Positions 11,516 to 23,046 of a DNA stretch of 64,000 nt are shown in pieces. Below the pieces are notes generated by a model. The model worked only from the letters and a program-made list of their open reading frames with translations. It searched no databases and was not told where the DNA came from. The stretch covers positions 35,725,810 to 35,789,809 of the forward strand of contig CM037593.1 of the NCBI GenBank assembly GCA_021018995.1, given 5' to 3'. The position numbers and the translations under genes were made by a program. Within the stretch, counting starts at the first letter, position 1; every line of letters begins with the position of its first letter. This DNA is from Chloranthus sessilifolius. Taxonomy: Eukaryota; Streptophyta; Magnoliopsida; Chloranthales; Chloranthaceae.

Positions 11516-12960
11516 TCCCTCTAGAACCTGTCGAACTACTGACTCACCCGTAGCAAACACTTAAAATTTATGTATATAATATTAGCAAAAGAGTATTCTA
11601 TGATCTATGGTATGTAAAAGTCCAGTCAATCGTAAAAATCTCTTTTAGGTCACAATCACTTAAAGACGTATGGAGTTACAATTGCAGGTGATTCGTAGAC
11701 TCAAATCGTAGTGAGTATGATTTAAAGCGTCAATGAGTCTCACTTTTGTCCTATAGAATTGGAAATGACAATTCTAGGAATAGGCGATTCCAGTGGTTTG
11801 TCTTATCAGTTACATTGGAATTCAGACCCATTAAATTTATAAGGGAAACAAACAAACAATGCATTCAAGACTACCACTTCCCAACTACCCTAACCTAGAA
11901 ACCTACACATCAACATTTACTTCGAAGTGACAATTCAAAGCCGAGTCTCTTCCCTATAAATCCATACCCATTCATAAACCAACTCGTCTTTTTTGTCTTC
12001 CACCTTCCATACCTAAAACCCAATGACGGAAGAGCATAACTAGAGCGATTTAAGTAAGAGACTTGACAAAATTCTCGAAATACATAGAGCTGAGCTCCTA
12101 GCTGCAGAAAAGAAAGTAGAAAATCTGAAGCGCCAGCACTTATTCAAGATGCTGAATCGTCTACTAAAATTATCCTTGACCCTAAACCTAACCCAAATCC
12201 AACACCATATGCCAAGAACCCATCTTCCCCCACTTCCTGACCTTTACACCATTACAACCCACCCCGAATGTAAACTCCCATATGATGATGGTAGCTTGAG
12301 CAGTCCCTCGCCACCCCTCTCCATTGCTTATCTTCTCCCTTCACTTTCCCTACATTCCCTTTACATAGTCTTCGCAAGGGAGTAGTATAGGTGACGGGTG
12401 ATCTGGAGATGTGTTCACTTCCTCACCCTTTGAAGCACTCCCCGTATGACATTGCATTTCTTCTAAGGAAGACCTGTTATGTGCTCAGTTTGGGGGATGC
12501 AAGATAAAGAAGGGCACAAAGGAAAGTGTTTCGACATGGTGACCCTACCAAGGTGTGGATACTCCTTTGGTAGGAAGGGATGAGAGACTCTGATTGAAGG
12601 TGGTTAAAGCCGAGGACCGATCTTTATCGAAGATTTCTTTTCGGGTGTTGCTGCCAGTGTCATAGTTTAGTGTGGGTCTAGATTTTTCTTAGGTTTAATC
12701 CTTTATGTAAACTTCTCTTTATCTCATGTAAATATTTTGTTCAATATATATGATAATTTCTTCTAACCATTTTTTATTACTTCTAACTATTTCTTTATAG
12801 AATAAATTTTTTGTTTATATCGGAGTACTTTCTCCTAAAGTTTAGGGGGAGGATTTTTGAATATTTTTACAGATCATAAACCCGATAACTGAATAGCACC
12901 ATTAAGGTAATATTTTTTTTTCTGTGTCCCCTGTTTTGAACAATGAGGACATTGTCCTAT
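11516..12960 (+). pseudogene. E1 second transcription unit: internal promoter plus small coiled-coil ORF
   Basis: Downstream of gag, 11630-11790 holds words related to the E1 palindrome (AATCGTAG, GGCGATTCC, GTGATTCGTAG). A TATA box follows at 11955-11960 (CCCTATAAATCC), then a C/T-rich leader and an ATG at 12024. The frame contains SKRLDKILEIHRAELLAAEK, a likely coiled coil, then a Pro/Leu/Ser-rich stretch to about 12385. The layout copies the internal promoter plus accessory ORF of E5, but no YPRLVRLFY signature was seen. Near 12963-12977 a second polypurine-like run (AAGTTTGGGAGGGGA) follows a GAGGACATTGTCC block typical of Athila elements. The ORF is broken and its function unknown. Confidence 0.5.
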
Positions 12961-12977
12961 TTAAGTTTGGGAGGGGA

Positions 12978-14698
12978 TACACAACGTTTTGTGTATATTA
13001 GAATATTAGTTTAAATTAGTTTAATTTTTCGTTTAAATTTTATCTTATTTTACAAAAAAAAAAAAAATAATAATTTAGATTCGTTAATCATTATATGCAA
13101 AGTATGATAGAAATTTTTTTCCTGAAAACTTTACAATCCATCATAGCAAAAGTTCAACATTCAAAATAAAATAGTTGCAATTCATGTATAGCACCTTTGA
13201 ACATTGTATTTGATGAATGTTTGAAACTATATGATTAATCTGAACTGTAATATTTAGATTATAGTTTCAAAATTATAAACCAGTGAGATCTTGAACTTTT
13301 ATCCTCTTTATATTTTGAGAGAGACTATTTTATTCAAGCATAAATTTTTTTGAACTTCTACTAATAAATCTCATATTACTGAACTTAGAATCAAGATATT
13401 ATGTGATTATGATAATTTATTTCTTTAGAACTATCTATTAAATATATCAAAACAAGGAGATATCCATACTAGCAAATCGTGAAAATGACCAAAGGCCATC
13501 TTTTGATTAAACTAGAGCCAAAAAGTCAAAATCCCAAAAAAGAGTTTATCTTTTGAACCTATATTAGAAGCCTGAAACCAAATTTCTTTGTACCAAATAT
13601 TTTATAAACCTTTAACCATATGTACTACCCAAATCTTTCTACCTTTAACCTTTATAATTTCTGAGAATCTAGAATGGAAAAAAGGGAAGAGGGAGTGAAA
13701 GGAGTAAACGCTTAACAGATAAGGGATCTGCTAAAAAAGGTACAATAGAGAAGAAATACAATCATATGAAAAAAATATGAGAAAAAAAAAGGAATTTGCA
13801 AAACAAAAAACCAAAAAAAAAATAGCGAAAAGCTTCTCACTGAGAAAAAGAAAAGAGATTTACACAAGAAAACAGAAAAGAAAAATGGGAAGAAATCATC
13901 CAACTTTTCAAATACTTACTGAAGCAAAAAAGAAGGAAAGAAGAATAAGAGAAGGAAGAACTAAATTCTCAGAAACTTTTGAACCCTATCTGCCTTTCTT
14001 TGAAACTTTTTTAACCCAAAGCCCCATTATAAGCCGAAGGAAAGACCTTTGTGATTTACGATTTACAAAAGTATGAGTCTAGTAGAGATGTATGAAATAG
14101 ATACTACGAATGAATGAAAAATCATATGATCAGGATTGATTATCTATTCCATGAGATTTACTTTCTGAGTTGATTATCCTTTGAAATTTATCGTACATAT
14201 CATAGTGAGAGAACCAAAAATTTTGATATTTTTTTGACAGTATGCCAGTAGTGGGAGTTTAGATAAAAATATTTTCTAAATCTACAGTTTAGAGAAAAAT
14301 CTATGATGAATAAACTTTTCATGGATATGCACACACTCCACGCTGTATAGAATTGAAATTGCTGAGTTTTGATCAAGGATAATTATTGTGATGGAAGGTA
14401 AAAGTGAAAGATTTAGAATTTTTGAAAATCATACCAAACATATGATGATTAATTTAACCAGTAATATAAATTTATTTCTTTATGAAAAGTATTTTGAAAA
14501 ATCCAAAAATATTTGACGTTTGTACGTAATTTCACTGAAAACCTTCAGGAGACTATAACTCCTCCACTAGGGATCACCTAGGGGTTTAAAGACTTGTTGC
14601 ATCTGCTAAATGCAATCATGCTTCCTACGAAAGTGGTATTTAAATTCATAGTTTTAGATATTTTATGTTTCCTTGTTTGCTAGGGACTAACAAAACTT
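12978..14698 (+). other. E1 3' non-coding spacer
   Basis: This is A/T-rich sequence with long homopurine stretches (13670-13960). Long apparent frames there are Lys/Arg- or Phe-rich and are composition artefacts. The last 60 bases (GCTAGGGACTAAC and AAACTTAAG) match the usual approach to the Athila polypurine tract. Confidence 0.7.
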
Positions 14699-14711
14699 AA
14701 GTTTGGAGGTG
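14699..14711 (+). other. E1 polypurine tract
   Basis: AAGTTTGGAGGTG directly precedes the 3' LTR start TGATCAGTCA, the expected place for plus-strand priming. Confidence 0.8.
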
Positions 14712-16185
14712 TGATCAGTCATAGAATTTATAATTTTATCACCCTTAACTTAGTGATGCTAGGACTTAGTTTGCTATTAATAAGTTAACAATGTGCAGAT
14801 ATTAAGGATAAACTGTAAAAGAGAGCCAAAGTGTTAATATTTGTCAAAATGAACTCAAAAAGCAGTAACAAGATGATTGAGCGAAAGAAGACGATTCATC
14901 ACTGATGAAAGCCAAGAAATCGTAATTTACGATTGTGCACTAAAGCTGAAGACGAAAGAAAGAGAAAAGCTAAAAAATAATAATTTATGATTCTTTAAAA
15001 GATGATTCTTCAGAAAGTGACAAAGGTATAAAAAGTGATAAAAGAAAGCGATCGTTTGTTATAGAAAATCGTCCAATAAGAAAACTATGTGAAAACGAGA
15101 AATCATAATTTACGATTGTATAAAAGGAAAGCTTTCCCTCTACTACATCTGCTGCTAATGATCACATAAGTGAAGACTATCACTGCCATGCACCAAATTA
15201 GAAGATCTCTGAAATTAGAAGTTTGGTGAATCACGGATCTAAGAAGATTGATGAAGATAAATTTCAAAGATCTTTGCTAATGTTACCAAGAACAATCCAG
15301 AAGCATATCAACCATTTGAAAGGAAGAATAAAATTATGAATTAGAGTTATATTAGGAATCTCTTAACTTTAGTAGTTTCTTTTATTACAATTAGAAGTCT
15401 TTGTAAATCGACTCCTTATGATCTATAAATAAGAGAGCCCGGTATAGGAATAATCGATCGAATAATTTCAGCATCAATTGACGACTGAGGTTGGATTTTC
15501 TTTCGATCAGTAGTGTACAATAGTTAGAGTAGATTAGATATCCGATATTTCTCAAGAGAAATTGACAACTGCTATTGCTGAAGATTAGTGTAGATACCCT
15601 AGTTTCACAGAAGCAATTGACGACTGCGGTTGAGGGGTGAAAGATATATTTACTTTGCTTTCTAATTTAGATTTTATTTACTTTATTTATTGCTTTGTAA
15701 ACATTTTCAAGTTCTAATTTGCGTTGACGACTCAGATTGGAATTTGCAAATTGGTGTAAAACTTTTTACTTTTTCCTCTTCAATTTTCTAGAATTTGATT
15801 GATGCCCAAATTTTAGGAGATTGTTCATTAGATTAAATCTGTGTTAAGGAATTTTAATTTTTTATTGACGCCCAAATTCTCGAAGACTGCAATACAGTGT
15901 AACGATATTATTTATTTTTATAAATGTCCAATTGCTGAAGATTGGGATTGACGACCTCAATCTGAAGAAGGAGGATTAGGATTTATTTTATGCACCTTAG
16001 ATTAAAAAATTATTCTTTATTCATATTTCTCAAGTAGTTTAGAACCTTAAAAGATAAATATAAACTTTAAAATACAAATATAGATAAGATAACACTTCCT
16101 CGTGGGAACGATCCTACACCAGCTCTCCAATTTTTATTGTGCGCTTGCAATAGGTTAAGACTTAATTAGATACACATAAGTATCA
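14712..16185 (+). repeat. E1 3' LTR
   Basis: This is the copy of 8591-10077, ending AAGTATCA before the GATAC target duplication. It carries palindrome copies at about 14918-15118 and a TATA at 15424-15431. By eye it differs from the 5' copy every few dozen bases, which marks E1 as older than E2 and E4. Confidence 0.92.
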
Positions 16186-16190
16186 GATAC

Positions 16191-16793
16191 CCTTCCATTC
16201 GGCCATTAAAATCGTCACCTTATCTCTTGAAGATTGAAGCCCTAATTTGTAATTGTGGAAAAAAATGCACACAGGGTTCTTCACAGTAAAAAAGAGGAAG
16301 TAAGGGGTTTATAGGAAAATAAACGGATGGGTTGAGTGGAAGAACGGTTGGGATTACGGACGTTAGAAAAAGAGAAGGAAGGTAGGAGGGGAAAACTTAA
16401 TGGTTTTGAAAATGGGGTCGACATATCCTTATTAAGAATATATAGGTCCTCTTTTCAGTGACGACTTGCTGAGCTGGTCATCACTTGAGTTTTGACCTAG
16501 AATCGTAACTTGATTCTAGCTTTCAGTAAGTAAGAATCGCAATCATTGCGCGTCTGATAGACATAACGAAGATCAATCGTAAATCCATACGATTGTCCGT
16601 TATAATGTACAGTAGGTATAATTTACGATCTATCATTTTCCAATGATTTAGGTCGTATTGTAATGCCGAAAGAAAAAGAAAAATAAATAGTTTACATAAT
16701 TTACAATTGGTGCTACGGATGAGTCGGTAACCCGACAATCCAAGAGGTTTTCATATTTTTTTTGGGGAGGCAATTTCTCTTCCAAGAACACTT
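16191..16793 (-). promoter_or_regulatory. E5 segment: gag remnant, motif region and accessory-ORF promoter
   Basis: Read on the minus strand from 16793, a short gag-like remnant (FLEEKLPPQKKYENLLD) leads into a region with AATCGTAA/TTACGAT half-sites and a near palindrome CAATCGTAAATCCATACGATTG (16583-16604). After these come TATATATTC and TCCTATAAACC (TATA at about 16308-16314), a C/T-rich leader, and an ATG near 16222 that would begin the accessory ORF continued at 8585. The half-sites are the same words as the E1 palindrome, which fits their common family. Confidence 0.6.
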
Positions 16794-16875
16794 GTCCATG
16801 TAGACACCCAAATTCGGCCCAACGCCCGATCAATCTGTACTTCGGGGGAGATGTACCCCTGTGCTTCCGATGGCA

Positions 16876-16975
16876 CCCCTGAACCCTTAGGGATCTACCC
16901 AAGCCTTTAGGAATCACCCTAAACCTGTTAGAGCCATTCCCCAACCCTTAGAGATCACCTTTAAACCCTAGAATC
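16876..16975. repeat. AACCCTTAGG/AATCACCCT tandem words in E4 U3
   Basis: There are about four degenerate units of 20-25 bp. The 3' LTR (42565-42690) carries one more unit than the 5' copy. E7 has the same kind of array on the minus strand at about 59880-59995 (AAGAATCACCCTAAACCCTT). It resembles plant telomere repeat only superficially. Confidence 0.7.
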
Positions 16976-17183
16976 CCTTCCTAGACCCAACTTGAACCCT
17001 TCTGGCAGTCGATGGGAGGAGAGCTACAAAATTTAACACAGACCATTACCATAGATGATCCATATACCATTAGAAAGAGAACTTCTCCAGCTTTCCAACA
17101 AGCCAAAGATCACCCAATTTAGAGCTACGGTTCAAAAGTTATGGCCGATTGAAGTATCACATAAAATCATAGGACTTTTACTC

Positions 17184-17401
17184 AGGCGTTAGATATTACA
17201 TACGCCCAGCCATTTTTGCCCCAGATTAGTCAGGCGTATATATTATATACGCCCGCCTATTTTGGGGAAATTTTGGCCGGGCGTATATAATATATATGCC
17301 CAGTATAGGTGGGACCCACCACGGGTTTCATCTACCCAGGGCTCCCCTGTTTTTGATGAAATTTACTATTCCTAAATCGGGCGTATATAATATATACGCC
17401 C
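17184..17401. repeat. E4 palindrome array in 5' LTR
   Basis: Four copies of a 21-bp palindrome with 10-base arms GGCGTATATA and its reverse complement around one A occur near 17184, 17233, 17279 and 17379, often flanked by extra paired G/C. The first copy is the most diverged. The same four are in the 3' LTR at 42902-43122. Four more lie in the leader at 29162-29329. Each arm carries one CpG. Confidence 0.9.
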
Positions 17402-17648
17402 AGCTTAGCTACAGTAACTGTCATCAATAGCTCGATTTTCCTCCATCTAGTTTGACCCTTGGTTGAGGTGGGTGTCTTGAGATTGGTTGCCCCCCCTTTG
17501 AGCTTATTGGCAACCCTTAAGTCACCCATGGTCTCACCCCATCATCCGCCATTGAAACCAGTTTCCCCAAAACCCTAGGACCTTGAAAACCCAAAAAACC
17601 TTAGATGGGGGATTACCTAATTGCTAAACCAGTTAGCTCGTAAGTAAG

Positions 17649-20329
17649 TGTAATAACCCGAAAAAGCACGTCAAACGAGGACCTCGGGATCCGTGCCTGA
17701 TTGGTCTTAGGTTTGACCATGAGATAGTTCATTGATAAACTTATGGTGAGATGAGCGAATGTGATGTGTGAACCAGTGTAGAAGAGTGGAGAAATAGAGG
17801 AGTGTGTAGAGTGGCATACACTGATGAGTGTGTATGTGCTCCACACCGAGAAAAGAGATAAGATAAAAAGGGTTGAAAACCCTAACTTTCATGTTTTGGT
17901 GGTTGAGGGAAGTAAAGAAGAGAGAGAAAGAGAGAGGAGTAAGAGAGGAGTTATTGTGGGTGATTGGAAGAAGGATTCAAGCATTAAAGAGGCCGGAATT
18001 GACGCAAGGAATCCGTTAGAAACCAAAGCTGGAACCCTAGCCTTCCAACCCTAGATTTGAAATCAACTTGAGAGCTATTCAAGGTAAAATTTTCGTAAAT
18101 AAGATGCATAGATTATAGGGGTTAAGTTGCAGTAAAATGTGGGTTAAATCATAGGATAATGGCTTAGAAAAATAGAAGAAAAAGTATGGGAAAAGATTGG
18201 GAAGAACAGCTCGAAAAGGGCTGAATCTGACAATTTCGATTAATCGAAATTGGGTTTCGATTAATCGAAATTGGCCAGGAAGTTGAAGGGTCGGAGGACC
18301 CCGATTTCGATTAATCGAATTGAATTTCGATTAATCGACTTTGGATTTCGATTGATCGATTTGGGAATCGATTAATCGATCGAGAACCTCCAAAGTGGAC
18401 CCTGTGGTTAAAGGAAATGACTTGAGGAAAATTGGACTAATCGAAATGGGATTTCGATTATTCGATTTTGGTTTTCGATTAATCGATTTGGAATCGATTA
18501 ATCAACTTGTGAAACTCAACTGTTCGAACTGAGGGTCTACTTATGAAGAAGGATTTCGATTAATCGAAATTGGATTCGATTAATCGAATGAAAACTCAAT
18601 CGTCGAATAAAGGAATTTGCTTTATGAAGAAGAATTTCGATTAATCAAAATTGATTCGATTAATCGAATGAAAACTCATCGAACAAAGGAATTTGCTTTA
18701 TGAAGAAGAATTTCGATTAATCGAAATTGATTCGATTAATCGAATGAAAACTCATCGCTCGAATCGAGAATGGACTTTAGAAGGAGAATTTCGATTAATC
18801 GAAATTGTTTCGATTAATCGACAGATTCGATTAATCGATTTTGGAATTCGATTAATCGACTGTAGTAAACTATGTTGACTTTTGGTCTGACTTTAAGATT
18901 CTTGGGGGATCTTATACCTTCTTTATTGCATCCTTTGTGATGTGTTTCACCTGTGTTATGGTATCATAGGTGATACGTATGGAAGTGTGGACTAGTGCAC
19001 AAGGAGTCACGTGGGACCTTGATGCATTGATCAAGTGGAGACCTAAGGTAGGGAACACCTTGAACATGTACCTTATTTTACAAGAGCATGTATGTAGTGA
19101 TATAAATTTCCATTCAAATATTTTTACTGCTTAAAGAATTGTGAAAAGTGTGTGTGTGTGATATTCATAAGAGTAAACTAATGAGCCATCCCCAGGGGAT
19201 GAAGAAGTAAAGAGAAAAGAGCATCAGGTGTGATGCAAGTAAATGGATACATCCCAGGGATGTATCCAAGGATTGAATCATGCTTGATAGGGCCTAACTG
19301 ATATAAGATAGCACACTTACACGGTGAATAACTATATGTAAGGCACCGATATTTTTGTTATTTGAGGTTTGATAGGTTACCCCACCGACGTGGCGGGATA
19401 TCCACGACTGACACGGCAGGATATCCGTGACCGATACGGCGGCGAAACCGTAGGCCAGTGCGGAGGCTTATCCGTACATAGTAAGCACACCCTGTGTTGA
19501 TGAGATGTGAAACCCGCCACCAATCCCCGGGAAAGGGGCTTGGTACTATTGGTATTCCTGTGAATACATTTAAAACCGCCTATATAGATGACGATGAAGG
19601 GTATCTCGTCGGGCTCGATGCTATATTGCTCGGGATTATTTAAGTTGAAGTTTAAGTTTTGCTTAGGCCTTCTCAAAGATCATTCATGATTAACTAAAAG
19701 ACATGAGTAATCTACCAGTAATTGAAGTGTTTTTAACTGTTTTTCATCAATAAATGCATAGACACATCATGCATGCATATCATAGAATACATGTGAGTTA
19801 TATTTTATATGTTCAATTGTGTTCTGTTCCCTATTGAGCTAGGATGTAGCTCACCCTATAGACTATACGTCGCAGGTCCACTACTAGCAGCTGCCGAGGC
19901 TTCAGGAGACGCTGATCCTGGCGAGTCGGACCTTGCGACCAGCGAGGAGTTAGAGTCACCTCCAGAGGACTTCTTCTAGAGGACTCTGCTGTGCGACTTT
20001 GAGGAGTTTTAGTTGGAGATTGTACGGCTTGGTATGTCAAGCCTGGTTTTTGATTAAACCTTGTGTATATGGATATCAGAGTATTCCTTTGGGCGAACCA
20101 TCCATGATGATGGTTATCATCGATGGTTCGGATCGGTTCTCCCTTCATGCAGAGGCATGAGGGTAGAACTGTCTTTTGAGAAGTGTTTTTATGTAGATTT
20201 AAATTCCGCAAGTTGTTCTTATTTATTTTATGCTTGATATACCAGTGTTCCGTGCATAGTTGAGGGGCACGGTCAAGATGATCGTGCTGATGGCACGGGT
20301 TTCGGGGTGCCGAAATCCGGGCTGTCACA
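17649..20329 (+). repeat. E2 5' LTR
   Basis: It begins TGTAATAACCCGAAAAAGC. A TATA-like GATAAAAAGG near 17866 is followed by a leader (ACCCTAACTTTC) and a GT donor-like CAAGGTAAAATT near 18081, so the palindrome array at 18236-18860 may fall in an intron of the leader. A block of GGATATCC words with CACGGCGG (19381-19450) is shared with E3. It ends GGCTGTCACA. Confidence 0.95.
18236..18860. repeat. E2 palindrome array TCGATTAATCGA in 5' LTR
   Basis: About 15 exact copies of the 12-bp perfect palindrome occur, with several one-base variants, often as close pairs separated by AATTGG- or TTTGG-type linkers. The middle part has a longer period of roughly 85 bp that includes ATGAAAACTC and AAGAAGAATT. 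The 3' LTR array is at about 25478-26120. Each copy ends in TCGA, so there is a CpG in each arm. Confidence 0.95.
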
Positions 20330-20331
20330 GT

Positions 20332-20344
20332 TGGTATCAAAGCC
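20332..20344 (+). other. E2 primer-binding site (initiator Met tRNA)
   Basis: TGGTATCAAAGCC follows the LTR end after two bases. The usual chromovirus site is TGGTATCAGAGC, one base different. E3 has the same site on the minus strand at 54518-54530. Confidence 0.88.
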
Positions 20345-20431
20345 ATTTTCTTTTAGCAATTCTGACAAGGGTTCTTTCGTCAGAACATAGGGGCTTCTGC
20401 TAACGAAACTTTAGTTTCAAATGCAGCCGCA

Positions 20432-22023
20432 ATGTCAGCTAGAGGGAGAGGCCGACCAAGGGGAGGCCATCAAAGGAGTTTGCGTAGTGGAGATGATTTC
20501 ATCTCTCCTACCAACAGAGTCAAAGGACACTGGATACGAACATTGAGTCAAAGGACACTGGATCCTTTTTGGCTAACATATCAGTAAAGCCAGTGATATT
20601 TGAGCATATACACGATCTACAGATGAAAGATCCAGCGTTAACGAAGATTCATCAAGACGTGAGTGAAGGCATTAGGTCAAACTTCTCAGTAAAAGAAGAT
20701 GGTTCTTTATTGTTCAAGGGCCGTCTCTGCATTCCGGACAATGCCGACCTAAGACGAACAATTCTTGATGAGGCTCATAAGTCAAATTATGCTATCCACC
20801 CAGGTAGCACCAAAATGTACCAAGATTTGAAAAAGAATTACTGGTGGAGAGGACTGAAGCAAGGCGTGGCCGAGTATGTGTCACGATGTTTGACTTGTCA
20901 GCAAGTGAAGGTTGATCATAGACATCCTGCGGGACTATTGCAACCTTTACCAATACCAGAATGGAAGTGGGAATCGATCTCAATGGATTTCATCGTTGGA
21001 TTACCCCGTACTGCCAAGAGACACAATGCCATTTGGGTCGTCGTAGACCGATTGACCAAATCAGCGCACTTTTTGCCGTACAATACCACATATACAGCAG
21101 GAAGACTGGCAGATTTATACATGAAGGAGATTGTAAGATTACACGGGATTCCAAGCAGCATCGTTTCAGATCGTGATCCACTATATACGTCCAAGTTTTG
21201 GAAGAAATTTCAAGAAGGAATGGGAACACGACTAGACTTTAGTTCAGCCTTCCATCCTCAAACTGATGGACAGACAGAGCGAGTGAACCAAGTAATAGAA
21301 GACATGCTCAGAGCGTGCATGCTTGATATGCAAGGATACTGGGATGAGTATCTACCGATGCTCGAGTTCGCATATAATAACAGTTTTCAAACGAGCATTG
21401 GCATGGCACCGTATGAAGCTCTGTATGGACGACGATGCAAGTCACCTCTCAATTGGGAGGAAACAGGTGAGAAATTTGTATTAGGACCAAAGCTACTTGA
21501 AGATAATGCTACCGCTGCTCAATTATCGTGAGAAAGGTTGAAGACAAAGACAAAGTAGATGTAAAAAGTTACCGATATGAAGCGGACTAGTGTTGAGTAC
21601 AAAGTGGCGTGAACGCCTTTGTGAAGGTATCACCTATGAAAGGTGTAATGCGATTTGGCAAGAGGGAAGTTAAGTCCACGTTATGTTGGACCATTTGAAA
21701 TTTTGGGAGTAGGTGAAGTTGCATATCGCATTGGTTTACCACCGCTATTTGATCGAGTACATAATGTTTTCCACATATCGATGCTCAGAAAGTACGTGAA
21801 TGATCCGTCTCATGTGTTGGGAAAGCAACCTATAGAGATGTGTGAGGGCATGAGCATGGTAGAGGAACCAGTGTAGATTCTGGATCGAAAAGAGCAAGTA
21901 CTGCGCACTAAAGTGATTCCCTTAGTGCTTGTTCGGTGGAACAATCATCCAAAAGAAGAGGCTACTTGGGAACGAGAGGCCGATGTGAGAGCACAATATC
22001 CGGCCTTGTTTCCAACGACGTGA
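20432..22023 (+). pseudogene. E2 remaining gag-pol: gag N-terminus, integrase and chromodomain-like tail
   Basis: It starts ATGTCAGCTAGAGG (MSARGRGRPRGG), the same basic N-terminus as E3 gag. The main frame, 20569-21531, is integrase: an H2C2 zinc finger (HKSNYAIHPG, CLTCQQVK), then the catalytic core with MDFIVGLP, IVSDRDPLYTSKFW and FHPQTDGQTERVNQVIE (the D, D and E residues). The C-terminal part at 21655-21876 has SPRYVGPFEIL and VFHISMLRKYV, followed by a chromodomain-like tail (VRWNNHPKEEATWE). It would insert the cDNA, with the tail steering it to chromatin. The E3 homologue is at 49446-50800 on the other strand. Broken. Confidence 0.9.
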
Positions 22024-22159
22024 GAAGTCAATGTAAACCACAAATATGTTGTAAAATCTCCACTATGCTTGAAATACAATGGAAATTTGATCTAATCATT
22101 ATAAATTGTCAAATGTAGTAAAAGAACCAAAGAAATTGACAATCTACACAATTTGGGCA

Positions 22160-22810
22160 AAACCGATTAATCGAATTTCAAATCGATTAATCGATTTGGA
22201 ATTTCGATTAATCGATTTTGTTCGATTAGTCGACTGGCATGTGCCAGTGACTGGAAATGTGAAAGAGAGTTAGAATATACATAGAAGACCAAATTCGATT
22301 AATCGAATTGGACATTTCGATTAATCGATTTGGAATCAACAAGTCGATTTGGACATTTCGATTAATCGAATTAAATTTCGATTAATCGATTTACTTAAGA
22401 GATTTGAAGAAATTGAATACAGATAGACAATTTCGATTAATCGAAGATAGTTTCGATTAATCGATTTTGAAGTTTCGATTAATCGAAATGAGTTTCGATT
22501 AATCGATTATTTAAAGAATTCTGAAAATTGAGAAGTTACCACACGATTTCAATTAATCGAAGTGAAAACTCGATTAATCGATTTTGGAATTTCGATTAAT
22601 CGAAATGGATTTCGATTAATCGACTGGCTCGCGCCAGTGAGCTTAAAAATTTAAAATTTTAATTAGATACGATTTCGATTAATCGAAATGATTTCGATTA
22701 ATCGAATTTGACTTTCGATTAATCGATTTTGGAAATCGATTAATCGATTTTACGCGGCTTAACCTAGTTTTGAATCTCGATTAATCGATTCTGAATTTCG
22801 ATTAATCGAG
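22160..22810. repeat. E2 internal palindrome array upstream of the accessory ORF
   Basis: Nearly 20 exact copies of TCGATTAATCGA plus variants lie between the end of pol and the TATA box at 22818. The same palindrome fills both LTRs. Two copies of another inverted repeat, ACTGGC and GCCAGT with a 4-base spacer, lie at 22233-22248 and 22623-22638. Confidence 0.95.
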
Positions 22811-22817
22811 CCGCGGG

Positions 22818-22829
22818 CTATATATATAA
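22818..22829 (+). promoter_or_regulatory. TATA box of the E2 accessory ORF
   Basis: CTATATATATAAG lies directly after the last palindrome. The ATG of the accessory ORF is at 23047, about 220 bases on, after a leader containing CTAGGGTTT and AACCCTAGA blocks typical of plant 5' leaders. E3 has the same arrangement. Confidence 0.7.
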
Positions 22830-23046
22830 GATTGGGGATTTTATTCCCCATTCGAAAAATTTTCTTGCTTTGGGGTTTTGGCGCTTCACCTTCTTCCGTC
22901 TTCTCCAACCAACCGAGCACTCTAGGGTTTGCGTTTTCAGTGGTTTCGGATCGGATTCAACTACCATCGCATCCAAAACCCACGGTAAACCCTAAATTCG
23001 TGTTTTCCTTTCAATTTCAGTTAGAAAACCCTAGATTTTTCCCAAT

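Larger units (their letters stand above)
8591..16185 (+). mobile_element. E1: Athila-like GAG-only LTR element, target duplication GATAC
   Basis: The element is flanked by GATAC at 8586-8590 and 16186-16190. It has LTRs of about 1.48 kb (8591-10077 and 14712-16185) starting TGATCAGTCA, a primer site at 10084-10101 close to the Athila-type TGGCGCCGTTGCCGGGGA, a gag region, a second internal promoter with a small ORF, and a polypurine tract at 14699-14711. No protease, reverse transcriptase or integrase was found in the 4.6-kb interior. It therefore resembles the GAG-only terminal-repeat elements and would have depended on a partner. It looks broken in several places. The LTRs differ by scattered substitutions and small gaps, so it is not very recent. 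It inserted into the accessory ORF of E5, a related older element. Confidence 0.93.
16799..17648 (+). repeat. E4 5' LTR, first part (U3)
   Basis: It starts TGTAGACACCCAAATTCGG, and its counterpart starts at 42497. It holds a short tandem array of AATCACCCT/AACCCTTAGG words (16876-16975) and the four palindromes at 17184-17401. It ends at the insertion point of E2, just upstream of the TATA box, which now lies at 27604. Confidence 0.93.

Noticed and set aside
13712-14076. Phe-rich and Lys-rich frames on both strands
   Set aside because: They arise from a homopurine stretch in the E1 spacer.
16876-16975. Telomere-like AACCCTTAG repeats
   Set aside because: Units are 20-25 bp and degenerate, lie inside the E4 LTR, and recur in both E4 LTRs and in E7.
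18236-18860. CRISPR-like array of short palindromic repeats
   Set aside because: The repeat is 12 bp, spacing is irregular and often nearly absent, the word recurs inside LTRs of a plant retroelement, and no cas gene is present.
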